Shown here one piece after another: positions 1 through 6,127 of a stretch of DNA of 15,905 nt. Below the pieces are notes generated by a model. The model searched no databases. It saw only the letters and a program-made list of their open reading frames with translations, and was not told the DNA's origin. Each line of letters starts with the position of its first letter. The stretch's first letter is position 1. Location: NCBI GenBank assembly GCA_023395465.1, contig JAEWZE010000077.1, forward strand, positions 1 through 15,905. The letters are read 5' to 3'. Position numbers and translations under genes: made by a program. The DNA is from Pseudomonadota bacterium (GTDB taxonomy: Bacteria > Pseudomonadota > Gammaproteobacteria > Xanthomonadales > Xanthomonadaceae).

Positions 1-17
1 CGCGGCCTCGCCGCCGC

Positions 18-23
18 TAGAAT
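18..23 (+). promoter_or_regulatory. Putative -10 box of dinB (near-leaderless start)
   Basis: TAGAAT fits the TANNNT -10 class seen elsewhere in this window. Transcription would begin about position 30, leaving only about 3 nt before the GTG start at 33. No Shine-Dalgarno sequence lies between. The matching -35 region falls outside the window, so this rests on the -10 box and its spacing alone. Confidence 0.4.
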
Positions 24-32
24 GGCGCGACC

Positions 33-1109
33 GTGCGCAAGATCCTGCACATCGACATGGACGCGTTCTACGCGTCGGTGGAACAGCGTGACGATCCGTC
101 GCTGCGCGGCCGGCCCGTGGTCGTGGCCTGGCGTGGCGCGCGCTCGGTGGTGTGCGCGGCGTCCTACGAGGCGCGCCGCTACGGCGTGCGTTCGGCGATG
201 CCGGCCATGCGCGCCGAGCGGCTCTGCCCGGACGCGGTGTTCGTCCCGCCGGATTTCGTCCGCTACAAGGCGGTCTCGCGGCAGGTGCGGGCGATCTTCC
301 TCGAGCACACCGATCTGGTCGAACCGCTATCGCTGGACGAGGCCTACCTCGACGTCACCGTGCCGAAGATCGATTCTCCCAGCGCCACCGCCACCGCCCA
401 GGCGATCCGCGCGCGCATCCACCAGGAGACGCAGCTGACCGCGTCGGCGGGCGTGGCGCCGAACAAGTTCATCGCCAAGATCGCCTCGGACTGGAACAAG
501 CCCGATGGACTGTTCGTGGTCCGGCCCGACCGCATGGAGGCGTTCCTCACGCCGCTGCCGGTCGGCCGCATCCCGGGCGTGGGCAAAGTGATGCAGGGCA
601 AGCTGCAGGAACTGGGCGTGCGCACGGTGGGCGAGCTGCGCACGCTGCCGCTGGAAGCCCTGCAGGCGCGCTTCGGCAGCTTCGGCGCCTCGCTGTACCG
701 TCGCGCGCGCGGCATCGACGAGCGTCCTGTGCAGCCGGACCAGCCGGTCCAGTCGATCTCGGCCGAGGACACCTTCGCCCACGACCTGCCGCTGCACGAC
801 CTGGCCCCGCACGTGCGCCGCATCGCCGAGAAGGCCTGGACCGCCACCCGCAAGACCCCGCGCGTGGGCCGCACGGTGGTGCTCAAGCTCAAGACCGCGC
901 AGTTCCGCATCCTCACCCGCAGCCTGACGCCCGAGGCGCCGCCCGCCTCGCTGGACGAGTTCATCGCGATCGCGCTTGCGCTGATGGCGCGGGTGGCGCT
1001 GCCGGAGACCACGCGTTACCGGCTGGTCGGCGTGGGCCTGTCCAACTTCCACGACCCGGAAGAGCACGCCGTGCAGGCGCAGCTGTTCGCGGCCGCGTCC
1101 TGCGCCTGA
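33..1109 (+). CDS. dinB: DNA polymerase IV (Y-family translesion polymerase)
   Basis: This 358-residue protein is a Y-family polymerase that copies past damaged template bases. Palm residues are visible: D8 and D10 in HIDMDAFYASVEQ and D102-E103 in LDEAYLDV, matching D8, D103 and E104 of E. coli Pol IV. Y13 sits at the steric-gate position. The thumb helix-hairpin-helix GRIPGVGKVMQGKLQELG follows, then the little-finger domain. The C-terminus carries QAQLF (residues 348-352), a fit to the QxxLF beta-clamp-binding motif. Length is normal for the family. GTG at 33 is well supported as the start: an in-frame TAG lies at 18-20, and the next Met (M9) is inside the catalytic motif. There is no Shine-Dalgarno, so translation may be near-leaderless. 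SOS control by LexA cannot be judged because the upstream region is cut. Confidence 0.96.
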   Translation: MRKILHIDMDAFYASVEQRDDPSLRGRPVVVAWRGARSVVCAASYEARRYGVRSAMPAMRAERLCPDAVFVPPDFVRYKAVSRQVRAIFLEHTDLVEPLSLDEAYLDVTVPKIDSPSATATAQAIRARIHQETQLTASAGVAPNKFIAKIASDWNKPDGLFVVRPDRMEAFLTPLPVGRIPGVGKVMQGKLQELGVRTVGELRTLPLEALQARFGSFGASLYRRARGIDERPVQPDQPVQSISAEDTFAHDLPLHDLAPHVRRIAEKAWTATRKTPRVGRTVVLKLKTAQFRILTRSLTPEAPPASLDEFIAIALALMARVALPETTRYRLVGVGLSNFHDPEEHAVQAQLFAAASCA

Positions 1110-1134
1110 CCGGCCCGCGCCGGGCCGATACACT
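1106..1134 (+). promoter_or_regulatory. Putative promoter of the gph-like gene
   Basis: The -35 box CTGACC (1106-1111) overlaps the dinB stop codon. It is separated by exactly 17 bp from TACACT (1129-1134). Initiation near 1141 would give a leader of about 21 nt. The same CTGACC-17-TACAAT arrangement occurs at the btuB promoter, which raises confidence a little. Confidence 0.5.
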
Positions 1135-1161
1135 GGCCCGCCGGCTGACGATGGTGCCTGC

Positions 1162-1863
1162 ATGACGTTTCCGTTCCGCGCCGCGCTGTTCGACCTCGAC
1201 GGCACCCTGATCGACAGCGCAGGCGGCATCGCCGAAGCGGTCAACCGCACCCTGCTGGCGCTGGGCCATGCGGCGCAGGACGAGGCTACCGTGCGCGGCT
1301 GGATCGGCGACGGGGCGCGCCTGCTGCTGTGCCGCGCGCTCGACCACGCCGGCGTCAGCCTGCCCGCGGGCGAAGGATTCGAGGCCGCCTACGCGCTGCT
1401 GATGCGGCACTACGGCGAATCGCTGCCGCGGCAGGCGGTGGCCTATCCGGGTGCGGCCGAGGCCATGCGCGCGCTGCAGGCGGACGGCGTGCGCGTCGCC
1501 CTGTGCACCAACAAGCCCGCGCGCTTCATCGCGCCGCTGCTCGACGCACTCGACTGGCACGGCTGCTTCGAGGCCATCGTCGGAGGCGACACGCTGCCCG
1601 AGCGCAAGCCGGACGCGCGGCCGCTGCTGCACATCGCCGAAGGTTTCGACCTGGTGCCGGGGCACTGCCTGATGGTGGGCGATTCGCGCACCGATGCCGA
1701 GGCGGCGCGCGCGGCGGCGATGCCGCTGGCCCTGGTCGACTACGGCTACCGCCGCGATTTCGATCTCGACGCCGCCGGTGCCTGGCGCGTGCTGGGCGAC
1801 CTGCGCGAGCTGCTGCATGGTGGCGCCGCGTTCGCGCGGGTCAAGGCGCCGGCCGGCCGCTGA
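1162..1863 (+). CDS. gph: HAD-superfamily phosphatase, phosphoglycolate phosphatase-like (Gph/MupP)
   Basis: This 233-residue cytoplasmic hydrolase has all HAD motifs. Motif I is FDLDGTLIDS, with nucleophile D11 and acid/base D13. Motif II is CTNKP (T116). The conserved lysine is in ERKPD (K149). Motif IV is MVGDSRTD (D174, D178). An alpha-helical cap lies between motifs I and II. Such proteins hydrolyse 2-phosphoglycolate formed during repair of 3'-phosphoglycolate DNA ends. Close relatives such as MupP instead dephosphorylate N-acetylmuramate 6-phosphate in peptidoglycan recycling. Sequence alone does not separate the two here. It lies 52 bp after dinB, with its own likely promoter in the gap. 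The ATG at 1151 is out of frame, so 1162 is the start. The family call is firm and the substrate uncertain. Confidence 0.9.
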   Translation: MTFPFRAALFDLDGTLIDSAGGIAEAVNRTLLALGHAAQDEATVRGWIGDGARLLLCRALDHAGVSLPAGEGFEAAYALLMRHYGESLPRQAVAYPGAAEAMRALQADGVRVALCTNKPARFIAPLLDALDWHGCFEAIVGGDTLPERKPDARPLLHIAEGFDLVPGHCLMVGDSRTDAEAARAAAMPLALVDYGYRRDFDLDAAGAWRVLGDLRELLHGGAAFARVKAPAGR

Positions 1864-1887
1864 CCGGGCCGGTCCCACCTGCCTGCG

Positions 1888-1901
1888 GGCGCTTCGGCGC
1901 C
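1888..1901 (+). terminator. Possible weak terminator hairpin (UUCG tetraloop)
   Basis: GGCGC-TTCG-GCGCC forms a 5-bp stem closed by a stable UUCG tetraloop, 24 nt past the gph stop in the gap between convergent gph and btuB. There is no T-run on either side, so its role as a terminator is uncertain. A second 5-bp hairpin, GACCG-ggc-CGGTC (1862-1874), overlaps the gph stop codon. Confidence 0.3.
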
Positions 1902-1992
1902 GGGATCGCGTGCCGCCAGCGCCACGCATGACGCCGGATCGTCCGCGGCCACCGCAGCTGGTTCGCATGCGGGGCCGCGGGCGGGATGCCGC

Positions 1993-3876
1993 TCAGCGCG
2001 GCAGCGGTCGCCAGCGCAGGGTCAGGTGGTACTCGCGTCCCGGCTGGTGGTACCAGGCGACCGTTTCGTACTCGCGGTCGAACAGGTTGCTGGCGCGCGC
2101 CGCCACGGTCCATTCGCGGCCCAGCGCGTACTCCAGGCGCAAGTCCGCGGTGGCATGGCCGCCCAGGCGCACGCGGTTGGCGGCGTCGTCATAGCGCGCA
2201 CCCGTGCCCTGCACGCTGACGCCGGCACGCAGCGCACCGAACGCGCGATCGATGTCGATGCGTCCGCTGGTGCGTGCGCGCCGCGGCAGCACGTTGTCGT
2301 GGTGGGCGCCGGCGCTGCGGTCGCGCGGATCGGCATGGCTGAGCTGCGCGGACAGGTCGAAGCCGGCCAGCGTCGTGCCCACGGTGAGTTCCGCGCCGCG
2401 GATGCGCGCCTGGTCGATGTTGCTGCCCACGCCGAGGAAGTCCGGCGGCGGATACACGAACACGATCAGGTCGTCGATGCGGCTCTCGTACACGTCCAGC
2501 GACCAGCGGTGGCTCGCGGTGGTGCGCGACAGGCCCAGGTTGAGGCTGCGCGAGGTTTCCGGCTGCAGCCAGGGGCTCTCGGAGCCGGGGTAGTAGAGGT
2601 CGTTGAAGGTCGGCGCCTTGAATCCGGTGCCGGCGCTGGCGGCCAGGCGCAGGCCGTCGCCCAGCGCCATGCCCCAGCCCAGGTTGCCGGTGACGTGGCT
2701 GCCGAACTGTTCGTTGTCGTCGTTGCGCACGCTGGCCTGCAGGCGCTGCGCGCCGAAGCGGCCGTCGTAGGCGAGGAACACGCCGGTGTTGTCGCGGGCG
2801 TCCACCGTATAGGGCACGAGACTGTCGACGTGATCGCTCAGATGGTCGATGCCGGCGCTGAGCAGGTGGCCCGGGCGCAGTCGCAGGTCGGCCTGCACCG
2901 AGGCGCTGTCGCGGCGGGTGACGAAGGCGCTGCGCAGTGCGTCTCCCTGGTAGTCGTCGGACCGATCCTGGTTGCGTGCCAGCGCGGCGTTGAGTTCGAG
3001 TCGCCCGTCCAGCGGGGCATGGCGAAGGCGCAGCCCGGCCACCTGCTGGCGGACTTCGGAGCGGTTGGTCCAGGAACCGTCGAACTCGGTGTCGCCGTCG
3101 GCCTGCAGGAAGTTGCCCTCCAGCTCCAGTCCGTCGCGCAGCTGGACTCCGCCGCGCAGGCCCAGCGAGACGTTGCGGTAGCCGTCGTCGTCCGGCTCGT
3201 CGGCGAAGCAGCCCTGGAACAGCGCGCCGGAGCCGCGGCAGGCGTTGAAGCCGTCGGTGGACTCGTAGCCGCCATGCACGGCGAGCCAGCCGCGCGTCCC
3301 GCGCAGGTCGAAGCCGGCGCTGATCTCGCGGCTGTCGTGGCTGCCTGCGCCCAAGGTGAGATGCGGCGACAGGCCGGGGGCATCGCTGCGGCGGGTGAAG
3401 ATCTGGATCACCCCGCCGATCGCCTCGGAGCCGTACAGGCTCGAGCGCGGGCCGCGGATGATCTCGATCCGCTCGATCTGCGACAGCGGCAGGTCCTGGA
3501 TCGCGGCCATGCCGGCGGTGGCCGAGTTCATCTTGATGCCGTCGACCAGCACCAGCACGTGATCGGATTCGGCGCCGCGCAGGAACAGGCTGCTGAGCTT
3601 GCCGCGGCCGCCGGTGTTGCCGACGTCGATGCCGGCGCGGCCGCGCAGCAGGCCGATCAGGTCGCGCGCCTGGCTGCGCTCGATCTGCTCGCGGTCGAGC
3701 ACCTGCGCCGGTACCAGGCTCTCGGCCAGCAACACCTCGGTGCGGGTGCCGGTGACCACGACCTCGTCGAGGTCGACGGGACCCGATTCGGCGGTCGCCA
3801 CGAGGGGCAGGGCCGCGGCGACCGCGGCGGCGAGCAGGGAAACGGAAAAGGTCAGGGAATTGCGGTTCAACTTCAC
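1993..3876 (-). CDS. btuB: TonB-dependent vitamin B12 (cobalamin) outer-membrane receptor
   Basis: This 627-residue beta-barrel receptor takes up cobalamin across the outer membrane using TonB energy. A signal peptide is visible (KLNRN, then a hydrophobic stretch to about residue 27, with cleavage near ATA|ES at 29/30). A TonB box DEVVVTGT (37-44) and plug domain (about 46-163) follow, including LFLRGAESDHVLVLVDGIK and IEIIRGPRSSLYGSEAIGGVI. The rest is barrel strands ending in YHLTLRW. A GFKAPTFNDLYYPG segment and a loop with two cysteines (NACRGSG...GCFADEPDDDGY) resemble BtuB-type receptors. I chose the GTG at 3876 because it has GGAG five bases upstream and begins a proper signal peptide. 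A longer in-frame start at 3984 would lie inside the riboswitch leader. The cobalamin riboswitch upstream supports the substrate strongly. Confidence 0.93.
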   Translation of the reverse strand: MKLNRNSLTFSVSLLAAAVAAALPLVATAESGPVDLDEVVVTGTRTEVLLAESLVPAQVLDREQIERSQARDLIGLLRGRAGIDVGNTGGRGKLSSLFLRGAESDHVLVLVDGIKMNSATAGMAAIQDLPLSQIERIEIIRGPRSSLYGSEAIGGVIQIFTRRSDAPGLSPHLTLGAGSHDSREISAGFDLRGTRGWLAVHGGYESTDGFNACRGSGALFQGCFADEPDDDGYRNVSLGLRGGVQLRDGLELEGNFLQADGDTEFDGSWTNRSEVRQQVAGLRLRHAPLDGRLELNAALARNQDRSDDYQGDALRSAFVTRRDSASVQADLRLRPGHLLSAGIDHLSDHVDSLVPYTVDARDNTGVFLAYDGRFGAQRLQASVRNDDNEQFGSHVTGNLGWGMALGDGLRLAASAGTGFKAPTFNDLYYPGSESPWLQPETSRSLNLGLSRTTASHRWSLDVYESRIDDLIVFVYPPPDFLGVGSNIDQARIRGAELTVGTTLAGFDLSAQLSHADPRDRSAGAHHDNVLPRRARTSGRIDIDRAFGALRAGVSVQGTGARYDDAANRVRLGGHATADLRLEYALGREWTVAARASNLFDREYETVAWYHQPGREYHLTLRWRPLPR

Positions 3877-4003
3877 ATCGGCTCCATCGCGCGCCCCGCG
3901 CGCCTTGCATGGCGTTGGAGTTGCGCGGGAGGAGACGGCGGACGGCACGCGACGGCGCACGGCACGCCGCGACGCCCTCCGCATCGCAACCAGTGGACTC
4001 CAT
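3877..4003 (-). promoter_or_regulatory. Expression platform of the btuB riboswitch
   Basis: This is the 127-nt leader between the B12 box and the start codon. It holds a 7-bp stem (one U-G pair) with loop GGAGG at 3969-3987. A GC-only 6-bp hairpin with a 3-nt loop (3889-3903) ends three bases before the GGAG ribosome binding site (3882-3885). CUCCA (3916-3920) can pair with UGGAG covering that site (3882-3886). No U-run follows any hairpin. Control of translation by hiding the ribosome binding site is therefore more likely than termination, which is inference. Confidence 0.5.
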
Positions 4004-4175
4004 GGCCGGTCTCCGGACTCGCGAGTGGGGCATGGCGCCCCGGCCGACGCGCCTTCCCATGCATGTGCACAGTGGCGGATGCGGCGGCCGTACTCGCTTA
4101 CCGTTGCGGGGGCAGTGCCGGAATGGCTGCGTCGCGCGCTGCGACGCCGGCGTCACCGGCTTCCCGTTTCAGCCC
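4004..4175 (-). ncRNA. Cobalamin riboswitch aptamer (btuB leader)
   Basis: Read on the minus strand, the conserved blocks appear in order. GGGAAGCCGGUG is at 4165-4154. CCGGCACUGCCCCCGCAACG, followed by GUAAGC, is at 4121-4096. GCCACUGUGC is at 4076-4067 and GGGAAGGCGC at 4058-4049. A B12 box GAGUCCGGAGACCGGCC at 4020-4004 fits the published consensus rAGYCMGgAgaCCkGCc at every position. These define the adenosylcobalamin-binding RNA family that represses B12 transport genes when cofactor is plentiful. The aptamer sits between the promoter (4214-4242) and btuB. The outer boundary near 4175 is approximate. Confidence 0.95.
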
Positions 4176-4213
4176 TTGGACGACAGTCCGCGGGCCACCC
4201 TGGAGCTGGCGGC

Positions 4214-4242
4214 ATTGTACGGGATGGTGAAACCGGGGTCAG
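4214..4242 (-). promoter_or_regulatory. Putative btuB promoter, -35 inside an inverted repeat
   Basis: On the minus strand, TACAAT (4219-4214) is preceded by exactly 17 bp and CTGACC (4242-4237). Initiation near 4207 would place the start about 32 nt before the first conserved riboswitch block, which is a sensible position. The -35 hexamer lies within the left arm of the perfect inverted repeat, whereas the -10 lies just outside it. Confidence 0.55.
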
Positions 4243-4313
4243 AGTCGACTTTCCCGCACATCCCACTCTGGCCTGTATCACGCCGGAAAGTCGACTCTGA
4301 CCCCGGTTTCACC
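4226..4313. repeat. Perfect 29-bp inverted repeat (REP/MITE-like element)
   Basis: Arms 4226-4254 and 4285-4313 are exact reverse complements over 29 bp, around a 30-nt spacer. After one C/C mismatch two more pairs can form inward. The arm core reads GGGGTCAGAGTCGACTTT, with the self-complementary AGTCGACT inside each arm. The spacer contains ACTCTGGCC, close to the arm's ACTCTGACC. There is no open frame or transposase inside. Such palindromes ending in GGGGTCAGAGT are, as far as I recall, dispersed repeats in related genomes, often tied to REP-associated transposases. It lies 17 bp past the TfoX-domain gene stop and could end or protect that transcript, though no T-run follows. Confidence 0.85.
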
Positions 4314-4330
4314 GTGGCGACCGCTGGCGC

Positions 4331-4708
4331 TCAGTCGCGCTCGTCGCCCGCCGGTTCGTCGAGGAACCCGAACGAAGTGCCGGCGCCTTCCTCCTGGTGA
4401 TGCGTCGTGGTCACCGGCGCGGCGGCCGGGCGCCCGCGCGGCGGCGGCAGTTCGGCGGTCGCCGCTTCCACCGCGGCCACCAGCTCGGCGCGGCGGGCTT
4501 CCGGCACTTCCTGCCAGTGGCAGTCCTGCATCGCGCCTTCCAGCGCGTAGAGCATGTTCAGGCTCGGCTTGAATCCGGCGCGCCGGACGCGCATGAACGC
4601 GTCCACCGGGCCGGCGGCGACCAGGTCCTCGTTCGTGCGCAGGCCCACCTGGCGCAGCCAGGCGGCGGATTTCGGACCGATGTTGCGCATCTTCAGCGGT
4701 GCATTCAT
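4331..4708 (-). CDS. Stand-alone TfoX/Sxy C-terminal-domain protein
   Basis: This 125-residue protein begins MRNIGPKSAAWLRQVGLRT, then NEDLVAAGPVDAFMRVRRAG and NMLYALEGAMQDCHW. That is the pattern of the TfoX C-terminal domain, a helix-hairpin-helix-like fold of about 80 residues. The N-terminal TfoX domain found in full-length competence regulators is absent. Residues after about 85 form a Pro/Ala-rich, then acidic tail (PPPRGRPAAAPV...EPAGDERD) without recognisable structure. Its ATG overlaps the stop of the upstream methionine-sulfoxide reductase gene as ATGA, so translation is probably coupled. Full-length TfoX/Sxy proteins activate competence genes, but whether the isolated domain regulates anything is not known to me. 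The domain call is confident and the function open. Confidence 0.85.
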   Translation of the reverse strand: MNAPLKMRNIGPKSAAWLRQVGLRTNEDLVAAGPVDAFMRVRRAGFKPSLNMLYALEGAMQDCHWQEVPEARRAELVAAVEAATAELPPPRGRPAAAPVTTTHHQEEGAGTSFGFLDEPAGDERD

Positions 4709-5187
4709 GACAGGGATTCGACCCAGATGCGGGCGATGGCTTCCAGCCCCTCCTGGTCTTCAACGTCGAAACGGCCGGGTTCAGGACTGTCGAGGTCGAA
4801 CACGCCGACCAGTTCGCCGCGATGGACCAGCGGCACCACCAGTTCCGAGCGCGAAGCCGCGTCGCAGGCGATGTGGCCGGGGAAGGCGTGCACGTCCTCG
4901 ATGCGCTGGGTCTGTCGGCTGCTGGCCGCCTTGCCGCAGACGCCGCGGTCGAGCGGGATGCGCACGCAGGCCGGCAGGCCCTGGAACGGCCCGACCACCA
5001 GCTCGGTGCCGTCGAAGAAGTAGAAGCCGACCCAGTTCAGCTGCGGCAGCGCGTGGTAGACCAGCGCCGAGAGGTTGGCGGCGTTGGCGATGCGGTCGCG
5101 TTCGCCGTGCAGCAGCGCGCGTGCCTGGTCCGCGAGCTGGGCGTATTGCTGCGGCTTGTCGCCGCTTAGACTGGCAGCAGTGAACAT
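4705..5187 (-). CDS. msrC: Free methionine-(R)-sulfoxide reductase, GAF-domain type
   Basis: This 160-residue cytoplasmic enzyme reduces free L-methionine-(R)-sulfoxide back to methionine, using thioredoxin as donor in known homologues. It is a single GAF domain. The three family cysteines are present as C74 and C84 in LPACVRIPLDRGVCGKAA and C108 in GHIACDAASRSE. Their spacing of 10 and 24 equals that of E. coli YebR/MsrC (C84, C94, C118). The segment SELVVPLVHRGELVGVFDLDS is also typical. Length matches the family. It is the first gene of a two-gene minus-strand operon with the TfoX-domain gene. No Shine-Dalgarno precedes the ATG, and a -10 box lies where a leaderless transcript would be expected. 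The small N-terminal part overlaps no other gene. Confidence 0.93.
   Translation of the reverse strand: MFTAASLSGDKPQQYAQLADQARALLHGERDRIANAANLSALVYHALPQLNWVGFYFFDGTELVVGPFQGLPACVRIPLDRGVCGKAASSRQTQRIEDVHAFPGHIACDAASRSELVVPLVHRGELVGVFDLDSPEPGRFDVEDQEGLEAIARIWVESLS
5167..5172 (+). promoter_or_regulatory. Possible -10 box for bioD transcription
   Basis: TAGACT lies inside the first codons of the divergent msrC gene and fits the TANNNT pattern used elsewhere here. Initiation near 5179 would give a leader of about 140 nt that includes the small coupled frame at 5230. The best -35 match (TTGCTG at 5146-5151) is only 15 bp away, so this is weak. Confidence 0.25.
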
Positions 5188-5193
5188 GCCGGC

Positions 5194-5199
5194 AGTGTA
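5194..5199 (-). promoter_or_regulatory. Putative -10 box of msrC (leaderless start)
   Basis: TACACT on the minus strand ends exactly seven bases before the A of the msrC start codon, so +1 would coincide with that ATG. No Shine-Dalgarno is possible in this layout and none is seen. The -35 region at 17 bp spacing (CCGGGA) is poor, which lowers confidence. Confidence 0.4.
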
Positions 5200-5229
5200 G
5201 CAGCGCGTGGCTGGCGTCCCGGAGGATGG

Positions 5230-5322
5230 ATGAAGCAGGTTCCAGATCGTGTCGCCGCCTTGGCGTGCAGGCGCGAGACGCGGAGGTCGATGTCCATGCA
5301 GCGGGACGGAGGCACGGCATGA
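5230..5322 (+). CDS. Putative 30-residue leader peptide coupled to bioD
   Basis: An ATG at 5230 follows a GGAGG ribosome binding site (5221-5225) with 4-nt spacing. It opens a 30-codon frame that begins MKQVPDRVAALACRRETRR and ends DGGTA. Its TGA (5320-5322) overlaps the bioD ATG (5319) as ATGA, the usual arrangement for translational coupling. The peptide is basic (RRETRR) and has no membrane segment or family I recognise. No run of a single amino-acid codon suggests classical attenuation. It may be a regulatory leader, a real small protein, or chance in a GC-rich gap. The strong ribosome site and exact overlap favour translation, but conservation is unknown. Confidence 0.4.
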   Translation: MKQVPDRVAALACRRETRRSMSMQRDGGTA

Positions 5323-6002
5323 GCCGTGCCTGGTTCGTCACCGGCACCGACACCGGCGTGGGCAAGACCTTCGCCTCGGTGGCGTTGCTGCACGCGCTGC
5401 GCGCGCGCGGCCTGCGCGTGGCGGGCATGAAGCCGGTGGCCAGCGGCTGCGAACGCGGCGACGACGGCTGGCGCAACGACGATGCGCTGGCGCTGCAGTC
5501 GGCGAGCGATCCACTGCCCGCCTACGCGGACGTGAATCCGTTCGCGCTGCCGGCCGCGACCGCGCCGCAACTGGCCGCACGCGATGCTGGCATCACGGTG
5601 GCGTTGACGCCGCTGCAGGCCGCGTTCGCACGGCTGTCGGCGCGCGCCGATGCCGTCGTGGTGGAGGGTGCCGGCGGCTGGCTCGCGCCGATGGGCGATG
5701 GCCTGGAACAGTCGGCGATGGCGCGCGCGGTGGGCGGCGAGGTGCTGCTGGTCGTGGGACTGCGCCTGGGCTGCCTGAGCCACGCGCGGCTGACCGCAGG
5801 CGCGATCGCGGCCGATGGCTGTCGACTGGCCGGCTGGATCGGCAACCGGGTCGATCCGGGGTTCGACCGCGTCGACGATTACCTGGCCCTGCTGCGCGAA
5901 GCGCTGCCGGCGCCGTGCCTGGGCGTGCTGGCGCATGGCGCCGATCCGGCCGGCGCATTGCCGGGCCTGCCCGAGGCAATGTTCGCGCCACGACCGCGGT
6001 AG
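5319..6002 (+). CDS. bioD: ATP-dependent dethiobiotin synthetase
   Basis: This 227-residue cytoplasmic enzyme closes the ureido ring of biotin: 7,8-diaminopelargonate, CO2 and ATP give dethiobiotin. E. coli BioD has nearly the same length. The P-loop GTDTGVGKT spans residues 9-17. MKPVASG follows, with K38 matching the catalytic lysine K37 of E. coli. VEGAGGWLAP (115-124) is the family's VEGAGG motif, and GNRVDPG (175-181) corresponds to the base-contacting NRxDPG segment. I chose ATG at 5319 because GGAGG lies six bases upstream and the product starts at the first strand. A longer in-frame start at 5226 would add a 31-residue Arg-rich extension unlike the family. No other bio genes are in the window. 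The start overlaps the small frame at 5230-5322. Confidence 0.95.
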   Translation: MSRAWFVTGTDTGVGKTFASVALLHALRARGLRVAGMKPVASGCERGDDGWRNDDALALQSASDPLPAYADVNPFALPAATAPQLAARDAGITVALTPLQAAFARLSARADAVVVEGAGGWLAPMGDGLEQSAMARAVGGEVLLVVGLRLGCLSHARLTAGAIAADGCRLAGWIGNRVDPGFDRVDDYLALLREALPAPCLGVLAHGADPAGALPGLPEAMFAPRPR

Positions 6003-6082
6003 CGGCGCGCACGTGGTGCGACGCCGCCTGTCGCGCCCTCATTCCGCGGCAGGAAGCCATCGCGCGTCCGGTCGCATCGCAA

Positions 6083-6114
6083 GGCGCCCCACGCAGCAGC
6101 TGCCGTGGGGCGCC
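6083..6114. terminator. Bidirectional hairpin between convergent bioD and RND operon
   Basis: GGCGCCCCACG (6083-6093) and CGTGGGGCGCC (6104-6114) form a perfect 11-bp stem with a 10-nt loop. The loop contains the self-complementary GCAGCTGC (shared partly with its edge). It lies 80 nt after the bioD stop and 13 nt after the permease stop on the other strand. No good T-run follows on either strand, so it may act as a transcript 3' end or with Rho. Confidence 0.6.
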
Positions 6115-6127
6115 AGGTCCGTGTTCC

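Noticed and set aside
3877..3984. N-terminal extension of btuB to an ATG at 3984
   Set aside because: The extension is Arg-rich, lies in the riboswitch expression platform and would bury the signal peptide that starts at the GTG at 3876.
2026..4230. A 734-codon plus-strand frame opposite btuB and its riboswitch
   Set aside because: It is antisense to a clear TonB receptor and a structured RNA. Composition is a mirror image and no domain is recognisable.
4226..4313. The inverted repeat as a simple Rho-independent terminator of the TfoX-domain operon
   Set aside because: The arms are far longer and more perfect than such terminators, the loop is 30 nt and no U-run follows. It may still stop some transcripts, but a mobile palindrome explains it better.
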